This document shows positions 1-4,995 of a stretch of DNA of 5,048 bases, piece after piece. This DNA is from Lentimicrobium sp. (GTDB lineage: Bacteria > Bacteroidota > Bacteroidia > Flavobacteriales > Flavobacteriaceae), in the NCBI GenBank assembly GCA_022758945.1, contig JAEMQE010000145.1, forward strand, positions 1 to 5,048. Direction: 5' to 3'. The notes beneath the pieces are model-generated. The model had not been told where the DNA came from, did not search any database, and saw only the letters and a list, made by a program, of their open reading frames with translations. Both the position numbers and the translations under genes were made by a program. Every line of letters begins with the position of its first letter. Position 1 is the stretch's first letter.

Positions 1-81
1 TTAAATCATAATAAAATTTATGTTAAAAAGGTATTAATTGGAAAATCCCAAAATTTGTGTAATTTTAAATAAAAAAAATAA

Positions 82-108
82 TTGGTTTTTGGTTTATTTA
101 TATCTTTA
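82..108 (+). promoter_or_regulatory. Weak candidate promoter for the DUF1801 gene
   Basis: A TTG at 82-84 is followed after 16 nt by TATCTTTA at 101-108, which matches the Bacteroidota -7 consensus TAnnTTTG except for its last base. Transcription would start near 114, giving a short leader before the ATG at 127. The spacing is slightly short and the sequence is very A/T-rich, so a chance match is possible. I saw nothing else recognisable in 1-81. Confidence 0.22.
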
Positions 109-126
109 CATTATAAATGTATCGCA

Positions 127-594
127 ATGCAATCCTCAGCTAAAACAGTAAAAGACTATCTAAATGAGCTTCCTGAAGAAAGAAAAACTGCTTTCTTGAG
201 AATTCGTGATTGTATTTTAAATAATATTCCAAAGGGTTTCGAAGAAATAATGAGTTATGGTATGTTGGGTTATGTAGTGCCACATTCCATTTATCCAAAC
301 GGATATCATTGTAATCCCAAGCTTCCTCTACCATTTATAAATATTGGTTCCCAAAAGAATTTCATAGCCGTGCATCATCTGGGAATTTATGCAAATCCAA
401 AACTGTTGGATTGGTTTGTTTCTGAATATCCAAAACATTGCAATCAAAAACTAGATATAGGAAAGGGTTGCATCCGATTCAAGAACCTAGACCAAATTCC
501 TTTTGATCTATTAGAAGAACTTGCCAGAAAAATATCAGTGAAAGACTGGATTGAATGCTATGAAACACAAATAAAAAGCCGCAAATCCAATTAG
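127..594 (+). CDS. DUF1801 (YdhG-like) domain protein
   Basis: This is a 155-residue, probably cytoplasmic protein of the DUF1801 family, which has the YdhG/frataxin-like alpha-beta fold. The function of most members is unknown; Bacillus subtilis YdhG has been linked to iron handling, but that cannot be transferred here. Visible family marks are the N-terminal helix VKDYLNELPEERK (residues 8-20), GFEEIMSYGM (37-46), the central strands PLPFINIGSQ and IAVHHLGIY (67-88), and the late segment GKGCIRFKNLDQIP (112-125). Length is normal for a single-domain member. The ATG at 127 was chosen because the family helix begins right after it; the only earlier in-frame start is a TTG at 82 that would add 15 residues unlike the family and overlap the promoter candidate. 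There is no signal peptide or membrane segment. The gene stands alone, convergent with purC, and its stop codon lies inside the shared terminator hairpin. Confidence 0.85.
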   Translation: MQSSAKTVKDYLNELPEERKTAFLRIRDCILNNIPKGFEEIMSYGMLGYVVPHSIYPNGYHCNPKLPLPFINIGSQKNFIAVHHLGIYANPKLLDWFVSEYPKHCNQKLDIGKGCIRFKNLDQIPFDLLEELARKISVKDWIECYETQIKSRKSN

Positions 595-606
595 ACTTGC
601 GGCTTT
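575..606. terminator. Bidirectional terminator between DUF1801 gene and purC
   Basis: A perfect 10-bp inverted repeat, AAAGCCGCAA at 575-584 and TTGCGGCTTT at 597-606, encloses a 12-nt loop containing the TAG stop of the DUF1801 gene (592-594). Read on the minus strand the stem is followed by TTTTTATTT, a good U-tract for purC transcripts. Read on the plus strand it is followed by GTTTATT, a weaker one. Its position between two convergent genes, 18 nt past the purC stop, fits a shared rho-independent terminator. Confidence 0.85.
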
Positions 607-624
607 GTTTATTAATGAGTATTT

Positions 625-1575
625 CTATTTAGTTGCTAAATAAGCCAAAACGTTCTTCTCAATTCGGTCATAAATATTAGAAACATCAGCTTTTACAAAC
701 TTTTCTCCCAGAATATTTTCATACAATTCGATGTATCTTTCTGAAACCGTTACTATATATTCGTCGGTCATATTAGGAATTTGTTGTCCTTCCTGTCCCT
801 GAAAACCATTTTCGATTAACCAGCGACGTACGAATTCTTTCGACAATTGTTTTTGCTCTTCTCCCCTATCTTGTCTTTCCTGATAACCTTGGGAATAGAA
901 ATAACGAGAAGAATCCGGGGTGTGAATTTCGTCTATAAGAACAATAACACCATCTTTGGTTTTACCAAATTCATATTTGGTATCTACCAAAATCAATCCG
1001 CGACTGGCGGCAATTTCTGTTCCTCTTTGGAATAAGGCTCTGGTATATTTTTCTAAAACCAAATAATCTTCCTCACTAACAATTCCTTTTGATAAAATAT
1101 CCTCACGTGAAATATCTTCGTCGTGAGAACCATTATCAGCTTTTGTTGTTGGTGTAATTATAGGTGTTGGAAATTTATCATTTTCCTTCAAACCTTCAGC
1201 CATTGTTACACCACAAATGCTTCTTTTTCCTGCTGCATATTCGCGAGCGGCGTGTCCTGAAACATAACCACGTATCACCATTTCGACCTTGAAAGGTTCA
1301 CATAAATGACCTACAGCTACGTTTGGATCTGGTGTTGCAATTAACCAATTTGGAACAATATCTTGAGTCAGTTCCATAAATTTGGTAGCAATCTGGTTTA
1401 GGATTTGACCTTTATATGGAATTCCCTTTGGTAAAACCACATCAAAAGCCGAAAGCCTGTCAGTAGCAACCATAACCAAAAGTTCATCGTTGATATTGTA
1501 AACTTCTCTTACTTTACCTCGGTAAACTGATTTTTGATTGGGAAAATTGAAATTCGTAGTTGTTATTGTGTTCAT
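625..1575 (-). CDS. purC: Phosphoribosylaminoimidazole-succinocarboxamide synthase (SAICAR synthetase)
   Basis: PurC joins CAIR and L-aspartate, using ATP, to form SAICAR in de novo purine synthesis in the cytoplasm. The 316-residue product carries the family blocks in order: GKVREVY (20-26, nucleotide-binding loop), DRLSAFD (39-45), the first SAICAR signature ending IRGYVSGH (101-108), TPTTKAD (141-147) followed by HDE (151-153), the second signature LVDTKYEFG (196-204), and DEIHTPDSSR (215-224). The length matches the long form resembling yeast Ade1 (about 306 residues) rather than the roughly 237-residue E. coli form, so the protein appears complete. The ATG at 1575-1573 lacks a Shine-Dalgarno site, as is usual in Bacteroidota, and lies about 30 nt after a likely transcription start. 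The gene follows the HAD phosphatase gene by 97 bp on the same strand but has its own promoter candidate, and it ends at the shared terminator. I see no purine riboswitch or operator. Confidence 0.97.
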   Translation of the reverse strand: MNTITTTNFNFPNQKSVYRGKVREVYNINDELLVMVATDRLSAFDVVLPKGIPYKGQILNQIATKFMELTQDIVPNWLIATPDPNVAVGHLCEPFKVEMVIRGYVSGHAAREYAAGKRSICGVTMAEGLKENDKFPTPIITPTTKADNGSHDEDISREDILSKGIVSEEDYLVLEKYTRALFQRGTEIAASRGLILVDTKYEFGKTKDGVIVLIDEIHTPDSSRYFYSQGYQERQDRGEEQKQLSKEFVRRWLIENGFQGQEGQQIPNMTDEYIVTVSERYIELYENILGEKFVKADVSNIYDRIEKNVLAYLATK

Positions 1576-1609
1576 CGTTGTAGTGAGTTGATGTGTTGTT
1601 TTATGAATG

Positions 1610-1642
1610 CAAATTTAGGAATATTTTCAAGGTAAAAAACAA
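1610..1642 (-). promoter_or_regulatory. Probable purC promoter
   Basis: On the minus strand a TTG (complement of 1640-1642) is followed after 22 nt by TAAATTTG (complement of 1610-1617), an exact match to the Bacteroidota -7 box TAnnTTTG with accepted spacing. Transcription would start near 1604, leaving a leader of about 28 nt before the purC ATG. The match and position are seen directly; activity is inferred. Confidence 0.5.
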
Positions 1643-1674
1643 GAATTCTATTTTGATGGCATAAATAAAATGAA

Positions 1675-2487
1675 TTATGACAATAGTATTTTCGTTAAAT
1701 ATTTTGCAACGCCATCATTGTCATTGGAAGTGATTACTTCTAAATGGGGAAGTTTATTTTTCAAACTTTCGACGGCATTTTCCATAATCAAAGCTTTCCC
1801 AGAGGAAATCAGCATTTTTTCGTCATTGAAACCATCACCAAAAGCTATGGATTCCTGAAAAGTGAAGTTTTCTTTTTCCAAAATTTTTAAAATTGCAATG
1901 CTTTTATCGACTGATTTGTCCATAAATTCCAAACAAAACGGGAGGCTAAAAGCATAATGAAAATCGTCCGAATGGGTTTCCATAATTGCATCTTTTAGTT
2001 CAACTAATTTTTGATGATCGTTATGTGTGAAAAACAATTTTATGGCGCTTAAATCTTCAATTGCAGCAAAGTCAACAATTTCATTTGGATAATTCATAAC
2101 CGTTTGAAAACTGTTCAGCTTTTTATTTTCCTTATTGGATTGCCAAACTTTTTCTTTGAATAATACGGTGGTAAACTCCGGATTGATACCTAAATCCAAA
2201 ACTGATTTTATATTATCGCTTTTAATGTCGAATGAATACAGCAATTCTTTTTCAGGTGAATGAATTCGAGCACCGTTTGATGTTACCAGATAAACCGGGC
2301 AACCCAAGTCATCCACAATAGGCAAAGCATCAAGATGATGGCGACCAGTGGCGACAATTATCAAATAATTCTCGCTGTGAAGTTGTTGAAAAATAGCCTT
2401 AGTAAATGGAGAAATTTGGTGTTCATTGTTGAGTAATGTACCGTCTAAATCACTTATTATTACTTTAATTTTTTCTTTTATAATCAT
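1675..2487 (-). CDS. Cof-type HAD-superfamily phosphatase
   Basis: This 270-residue, probably cytoplasmic protein belongs to the Cof/YidA (type IIB cap) branch of the haloacid dehalogenase hydrolases, which remove phosphate from small sugar phosphates, nucleotides or cofactors through a phospho-aspartate. Motif I is DLDGTLL (13-19) with nucleophile Asp13 and acid/base Asp15. Motif II is ATGRH with Thr47. The motif III lysine is probably Lys195 in DKSIAI, and motif IV is GDGFND (217-222) with Asp218 and Asp222 for magnesium. The ending SNDNDGVAKYL is typical of the Cof family. The cap domain lies between about residues 80 and 190 and sets the substrate, which cannot be read from sequence. All catalytic residues are present and the length is standard. 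A GGAG at the complement of 2497-2500, 9 nt before the ATG, is the only Shine-Dalgarno-like site noticed in the window. No terminator is visible after the gene, so some read-through into purC is possible. Confidence 0.92.
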   Translation of the reverse strand: MIIKEKIKVIISDLDGTLLNNEHQISPFTKAIFQQLHSENYLIIVATGRHHLDALPIVDDLGCPVYLVTSNGARIHSPEKELLYSFDIKSDNIKSVLDLGINPEFTTVLFKEKVWQSNKENKKLNSFQTVMNYPNEIVDFAAIEDLSAIKLFFTHNDHQKLVELKDAIMETHSDDFHYAFSLPFCLEFMDKSVDKSIAILKILEKENFTFQESIAFGDGFNDEKMLISSGKALIMENAVESLKNKLPHLEVITSNDNDGVAKYLTKILLS

Positions 2488-2513
2488 TTTTTAAATCTCC
2501 ATTTTAAGAAAGG

Positions 2514-2548
2514 CAAATTTAAAGGATTGGTGCTGAAACTGAAAACAA
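2514..2548 (-). promoter_or_regulatory. Second, nearer promoter candidate for the HAD gene
   Basis: TAAATTTG occurs on the minus strand at the complement of 2514-2521, 26 nt before the ATG at 2487. The nearest upstream TTG is the complement of 2546-2548, 24 nt away, just outside the usual 17-23 nt range. It is therefore weaker than the candidate at 2576-2603, and the two could be tandem promoters. Confidence 0.3.
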
Positions 2549-2575
2549 TCAAGAGTTAAACTAACAGTTATAAAA

Positions 2576-2603
2576 CAAATTTATTATTTAATTAACATTC
2601 CAA
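2576..2603 (-). promoter_or_regulatory. Probable HAD gene promoter
   Basis: On the minus strand a TTTTTG run ending in TTG (complement of 2601-2603) is followed after 17 nt by TAAATTTG (complement of 2576-2583). Both boxes match the Bacteroidota consensus and the spacing is allowed. Transcription would begin near 2570 and give a leader of about 80 nt before the HAD start codon. Confidence 0.42.
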
Positions 2604-2648
2604 AAACAGCACAATAAATCACACCCATTTATCAAATCCATAATTTTA

Positions 2649-2779
2649 AATTGCCTCCAGCTTCAGCTGGAGATATAAGGAAATAATGTAGAATTGGCTT
2701 TAGCCAAAAACTATGCTATTTGGCTAAAGCCATTAAAAAACAATCAATTTTTTCCCTCCAGCTAAAGCTGGAGGCAATT
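2649..2779. repeat. Nested palindromic, REP/BIME-like repeat element
   Basis: Two outer arms, 2649-2672 and 2756-2779, are inverted copies of each other over 24 nt with one mismatch (position 2664). Each arm is itself a hairpin: CTCCAGCT-TC-AGCTGGAG at 2655-2672 and the 9-bp CCTCCAGCT-AA-AGCTGGAGG at 2755-2774. Between them lie two inner inverted copies of TGGCTTTAGCCAAA (2695-2708, and its reverse complement at 2719-2732), also self-complementary, with a 10-nt loop. A/T-rich spacers of 22 and 23 nt separate outer and inner arms. The element starts 39 nt past the stop of the small membrane-protein gene on the side where that transcript ends, the typical place for REP-type elements. Such elements are often moved by RAYT (Y1 tyrosine) transposases; none is encoded here, so that link is inference. 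It could also protect or end the phoH transcript, although no U-tract follows the first hairpin directly. Confidence 0.85.
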
Positions 2780-2818
2780 GAAAATTTGAAAACAGAATTT
2801 GCTGAATGTAAAAAATCG

Positions 2819-3052
2819 TCATTGTAATAATTTTGAAAAAAATATAATCCCGATTTTTAATAATTTCAAAAAAATTATAATTGCTAATAAAACAAATATC
2901 AATAAAGCAACAACAAATAATACTACTTTCCATAAAGGATATATAGTTGTATGCCATCCTGGAATTATAGAACTGTAAAAATCAATATTATAAAACACCA
3001 AAATTAATAATATAAAAAAAACAGCAAGAAATATAGAACCTATATTTTTCAT
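2819..3052 (-). CDS. Small two-helix membrane protein downstream of phoH
   Basis: This gene encodes a 77-residue hypothetical protein that I cannot assign to a named family with confidence. It begins MKNIGSIF, with a hydrophobic segment at about residues 4-20, a 20-residue polar loop containing IIPGWHTTIYPLW (29-41), and a long second hydrophobic segment at about 43-62 that may extend to 72. An inner-membrane protein with two helices is the simplest reading. The ATG at 3052 was preferred to an earlier in-frame ATG at 3091 because it directly precedes the first helix, whereas the longer form would overlap the end of phoH by 35 nt and add a basic, uncharacteristic stretch. The gap after the phoH stop is only 4 nt with no Shine-Dalgarno site, so co-transcription and perhaps translational coupling are likely. 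A palindromic repeat follows its stop. A role with PhoH is possible from position alone, but nothing in the sequence shows one. Confidence 0.6.
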   Translation of the reverse strand: MKNIGSIFLAVFFILLILVFYNIDFYSSIIPGWHTTIYPLWKVVLFVVALLIFVLLAIIIFLKLLKIGIIFFSKLLQ

Positions 3053-3056
3053 AATT

Positions 3057-4007
3057 TTAATCGTTATTCTCAATCTGCTTATACGCATCAATCACTTTTT
3101 TGACCAAACGATGTCTCACAATATCCTTATCGTCAAGATAAACAATCCCAATTCCTTCAACATCTTTCAAAACCAAAATCGCTTCTTTTAATCCGGAAAT
3201 CGTTCTTCGAGGTAAATCGACTTGACCCGGATCACCGGTAATCATAAACTTGGCGCTTTTTCCCATACGAGTCAGGAACATTTTCATTTGGGAATGTGTG
3301 GTGTTCTGAGCTTCATCAAGAATTACAAAGGCATTGTCCAAGGTTCTTCCGCGCATAAATGCCAAAGGTGCAATTTGAATAATTCCCTTCAAAATATAAT
3401 CTTCGAGTTTTTCGTTGGGCAACATATCGCGCAAAGCATCATACAAAGGCTGCATATAAGGATCCAGTTTTTCCTTCATATCACCGGGAAGAAAACCAAG
3501 ATTTTCTCCTGCTTCAACCGCCGGGCGGGTTAAAATAATCCGTTTGACTTGTTTTTCTTTCAACGCTTTTACTGCCATGGCAACACCAGTATAGGTTTTC
3601 CCAGTTCCGGCTGGACCCACGGCAAAAACCATATCGTTTGTGTTCATCATATCAACCAACAATTGTTGGTTTGGCGTCATAGCTTTGATGATTTTTCCAC
3701 CCACACCGTGAACCAATATTTTGTCGTGGCCAAATGATTTAGCGTCTTCCTGTGCGGTACTTTGAATAACGCGCTCAATCACATTGTTGTCAATGTTGTT
3801 GTAACGGGTAAAATGAAGCATCAAGCGATTGAAGCGGTTTTCAAACTCATCCAGGACTTCTTTTTCGCCAAAAGCCTTCAGAGTGGTTCCTCGAGCAACA
3901 ATTTTCAATTTGGGATAGTACTTTTTAATCATTTCAAGATGAGTGTCTTGAGCGCCCCAAAAATCCTTTGGAGCGATGTCTATGAGCTCGATGATTCTTT
4001 CGTTCAA
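3057..4007 (-). CDS. phoH: PhoH-like ATPase (PhoH/YbeZ family)
   Basis: This 316-residue cytoplasmic protein is a PhoH/YbeZ-type P-loop NTPase. The family has a superfamily 1 helicase-like core, and E. coli YbeZ is linked to the endoribonuclease YbeY and RNA metabolism; the exact role is unsettled. The N-terminal part (1-105) has the usual leader with VARGTTLKAFGEKE (37-50), possibly a small RNA-binding-like fold. The core follows: Walker A GPAGTGKT (131-138, Lys137), LTRPAVEAGENLGFLPGD (159-176), PLAFMRGRTLDNAFVILDEAQ with Walker B Asp231-Glu232, GDPGQVDLP (258-266), and a C-terminal arginine segment DIVRHRLVKKVI (295-306). All expected motifs are intact and the length is typical. The start is a TTG at 4007-4005: the frame upstream meets a TAA six codons earlier with no ATG, GTG or other TTG between, and the next in-frame ATG (residue 26) would cut conserved sequence. 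The gene leads a probable two-gene transcript with the small membrane protein. Confidence 0.95.
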   Translation of the reverse strand: MNERIIELIDIAPKDFWGAQDTHLEMIKKYYPKLKIVARGTTLKAFGEKEVLDEFENRFNRLMLHFTRYNNIDNNVIERVIQSTAQEDAKSFGHDKILVHGVGGKIIKAMTPNQQLLVDMMNTNDMVFAVGPAGTGKTYTGVAMAVKALKEKQVKRIILTRPAVEAGENLGFLPGDMKEKLDPYMQPLYDALRDMLPNEKLEDYILKGIIQIAPLAFMRGRTLDNAFVILDEAQNTTHSQMKMFLTRMGKSAKFMITGDPGQVDLPRRTISGLKEAILVLKDVEGIGIVYLDDKDIVRHRLVKKVIDAYKQIENND

Positions 4008-4047
4008 ATGGTATAGTTTTAATTATTAATTAATCGCTGATAATTAT

Positions 4048-4086
4048 TAGCTTTGCATTTCTCAAATTTAATGAGTTTTAGCTTGC
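4048..4086 (+). promoter_or_regulatory. Candidate promoter region for the SAM hydrolase family gene
   Basis: TAGCTTTG at 4048-4055 is an exact TAnnTTTG match but has no TTG 17-23 nt upstream. Alternatively the TTTG at 4052-4055 could serve as the -33 box for TAGCTTGC at 4079-4086, at 23 nt spacing but with only a partial -7 match. Either would start transcription before the ATG at 4114. The choice cannot be made from sequence. Confidence 0.28.
4063..4070 (-). promoter_or_regulatory. Candidate -7 box of the phoH promoter
   Basis: TAAATTTG lies on the minus strand at the complement of 4063-4070, about 55 nt before the phoH TTG start. I found no TTG at the expected upstream distance, so only the -7 half is supported. 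It overlaps the region used by the divergent SAM hydrolase candidates, so the two promoters may interfere or share regulation. Confidence 0.32.
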
Positions 4087-4113
4087 ATTCGCTTTTTATT
4101 TATAAACAATTTT

Positions 4114-4941
4114 ATGTCAATAATTACCCTTACCACCGATTACGGCTTGAAAGACCACTTTGTTGGCGCGTTGAAAGGGAAAATTTTATCGGAATATCCC
4201 GAAGCCTCGATTATTGATATTTCACATAATATTGACGCATTCAACACAGTGGAAGCAAGTTACATTATTGGAGCTGCTTATTCGAGTTTTCCAAAAGGTA
4301 CCGTGCATCTCATTGGCGTGGATATGGAATTCAACAAAGAAAACCAACATATCGTAATGCAATGGAACGACCATTATTTCATTGCCGCCGATAATGGCAT
4401 TTTGAGTATGCTTTCGCAAAAAATTGTTCCCCAAAAAATAGTTACCATCAACATTCACGACCGTTTGCCTAGTGACGCCACCGATTTGGACGTTTTCGTC
4501 AAAGTCGCTTGTCATATTGCCAAAGGCGGTTTGCTAAATGTTATTGGCAAAGAAATAAAATCCATTAAGCAAGTCACCGATTTGCAGGCTGTTGCCGCCA
4601 ATGATGGAAGTTCGATAAAAGGATATGTGATTTACATTGACCATTTTGGCAATGTGGTGACCAATATTTCCAAAAAACAATTCCTGGAAGTAGCCAAAGG
4701 AAGACCGTATGAAATTGTCTTGCGAACCAAAAATATCAAAACCATTTTGCCCAATTATTCCGCGATTGCGAGTTCCGATAAATATCCAATCAAATATTAT
4801 GAAGGTGAAAAACTAGCTATTTTCAACGAAGCTGGTTTTCTGGAAATAGCTATTTTTAGAAGTAATCCATCAAAAGTAGGTTCCGCAAATAGCTTATTGG
4901 GGTTGAATTATAGGGATAATATAACAATTAAATTTGTTTAA
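4114..4941 (+). CDS. SAM hydroxide adenosyltransferase (DUF62) family protein
   Basis: The 275-residue product belongs to the DUF62 / SAM hydrolase-halogenase family (Pfam SAM_adeno_trans). Characterised members either hydrolyse S-adenosylmethionine to adenosine and methionine or act as SAM-dependent chlorinases or fluorinases. Family marks are the N-terminal ITLTTDYGLKDHFVGALKG (4-22, Asp9), IIDISHNI (33-40), a strand ending GVD (68-70), ADNGIL (92-97), and the C-terminal domain motif DHFGNVVTNI (176-185). The two-domain layout and length are normal. The canonical hydrolase motif around DPGVGTxR is replaced by DMEFNKENQ (70-78), and the usual FHGRDxF is replaced by ATDLDVF (122-128). By eye the catalytic Arg and His of the Asp-Arg-His triad are therefore not found in place. 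Automated names such as SAM-dependent chlorinase/fluorinase would overstate what is known. There is no signal peptide. The gene is divergent from phoH and is followed after 54 nt by a monooxygenase-like gene on the same strand. Confidence 0.88.
   Translation: MSIITLTTDYGLKDHFVGALKGKILSEYPEASIIDISHNIDAFNTVEASYIIGAAYSSFPKGTVHLIGVDMEFNKENQHIVMQWNDHYFIAADNGILSMLSQKIVPQKIVTINIHDRLPSDATDLDVFVKVACHIAKGGLLNVIGKEIKSIKQVTDLQAVAANDGSSIKGYVIYIDHFGNVVTNISKKQFLEVAKGRPYEIVLRTKNIKTILPNYSAIASSDKYPIKYYEGEKLAIFNEAGFLEIAIFRSNPSKVGSANSLLGLNYRDNITIKFV
4903..4936 (+). promoter_or_regulatory. Candidate promoter for the ABM-like gene inside the preceding CDS
   Basis: A TTG at 4903-4905 is followed after 23 nt by TAAATTTG at 4929-4936, an exact -7 match at the upper limit of accepted spacing. 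It lies within the last codons of the SAM hydrolase family gene and would start transcription near 4942, so that the heptamer repeat forms the leader of the next gene. The gene could equally be read from the upstream promoter. Confidence 0.3.
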
Positions 4942-4989
4942 AGTTTAAAGTTGCTCAACTTGAAACCTGAAACTTTAAACCTTAAAAAA
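4936..4989. repeat. Heptamer-phased inverted repeat between two genes
   Basis: GTTTAAA is repeated head to tail at 4936-4942 and 4943-4949, and the right half runs in 7-nt steps: TCAACTT (4955), GAAACCT (4962), GAAACTT (4969), TAAACCT (4976), then TAAAAAA. The halves are inverted: GTTTAAAGTT at 4943-4952 pairs perfectly with AACTTTAAAC at 4971-4980, and a competing inner hairpin AAGTTG-CT-CAACTT lies at 4948-4961. It spans the end of one gene and the gap before the next. There is no U-tract on the plus strand, so a standard terminator is unlikely. Confidence 0.65.
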
Positions 4990-4995
4990 AAAGCA

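Larger units (their letters stand above)
2488..2818. other. 331-bp gene-free stretch: HAD promoters plus palindromic repeat
   Basis: From right to left this stretch holds about 40 nt after the small membrane-protein stop, a nested palindromic repeat (2649-2779), an A/T-rich spacer, and two candidate minus-strand promoters for the HAD gene. I found no credible coding sequence in it: the reading frame that runs from 2957 into the repeat has no codon context or family match and lies across both the membrane-protein gene and the palindromes. No RNA gene or riboswitch was recognised. Confidence 0.7.

Noticed and set aside
82..126. TTG-initiated 15-residue extension of the DUF1801 protein
   Set aside because: The added residues do not resemble the family, the candidate promoter lies inside this stretch, and an ATG at 127 sits directly before the conserved helix.
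847..1035. Plus-strand ORF inside purC, and similar ORFs inside the HAD, phoH and SAM hydrolase genes (1670-1858, 3222-3533, 3549-3737, 3762-4016, 4222-4515)
   Set aside because: All lie opposite strongly supported genes and have no family features of their own.
2649..2779. CRISPR array or insertion sequence
   Set aside because: The repeats are inverted rather than direct, there are no equal spacers, and no transposase gene lies between the arms.
2733..2957. Possible 74-residue minus-strand gene running into the palindromic repeat
   Set aside because: It overlaps the membrane-protein gene in another frame and its C-terminus is encoded by the repeat; no family features.
3053..3091. Earlier ATG giving a 90-residue form of the small membrane protein
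   Set aside because: It would overlap the end of phoH by 35 nt and place a basic 13-residue stretch before an otherwise clean N-terminal helix; the ATG at 3052 fits better.
4114..4941. Fluorinase or chlorinase assignment
   Set aside because: Family membership does not show halogenation, and no halogenation gene cluster is visible; the active-site motifs differ from the characterised enzymes.
625..4941. A purine/SAM salvage operon linking purC with the SAM hydrolase family gene
   Set aside because: The genes are on opposite strands and separated by unrelated genes with their own promoter candidates; the shared purine theme is not evidence of joint function.
4936..4989. Rho-independent terminator of the SAM hydrolase family gene
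   Set aside because: The stem is weak A/T pairs and is followed by a run of A, not T, on the plus strand.
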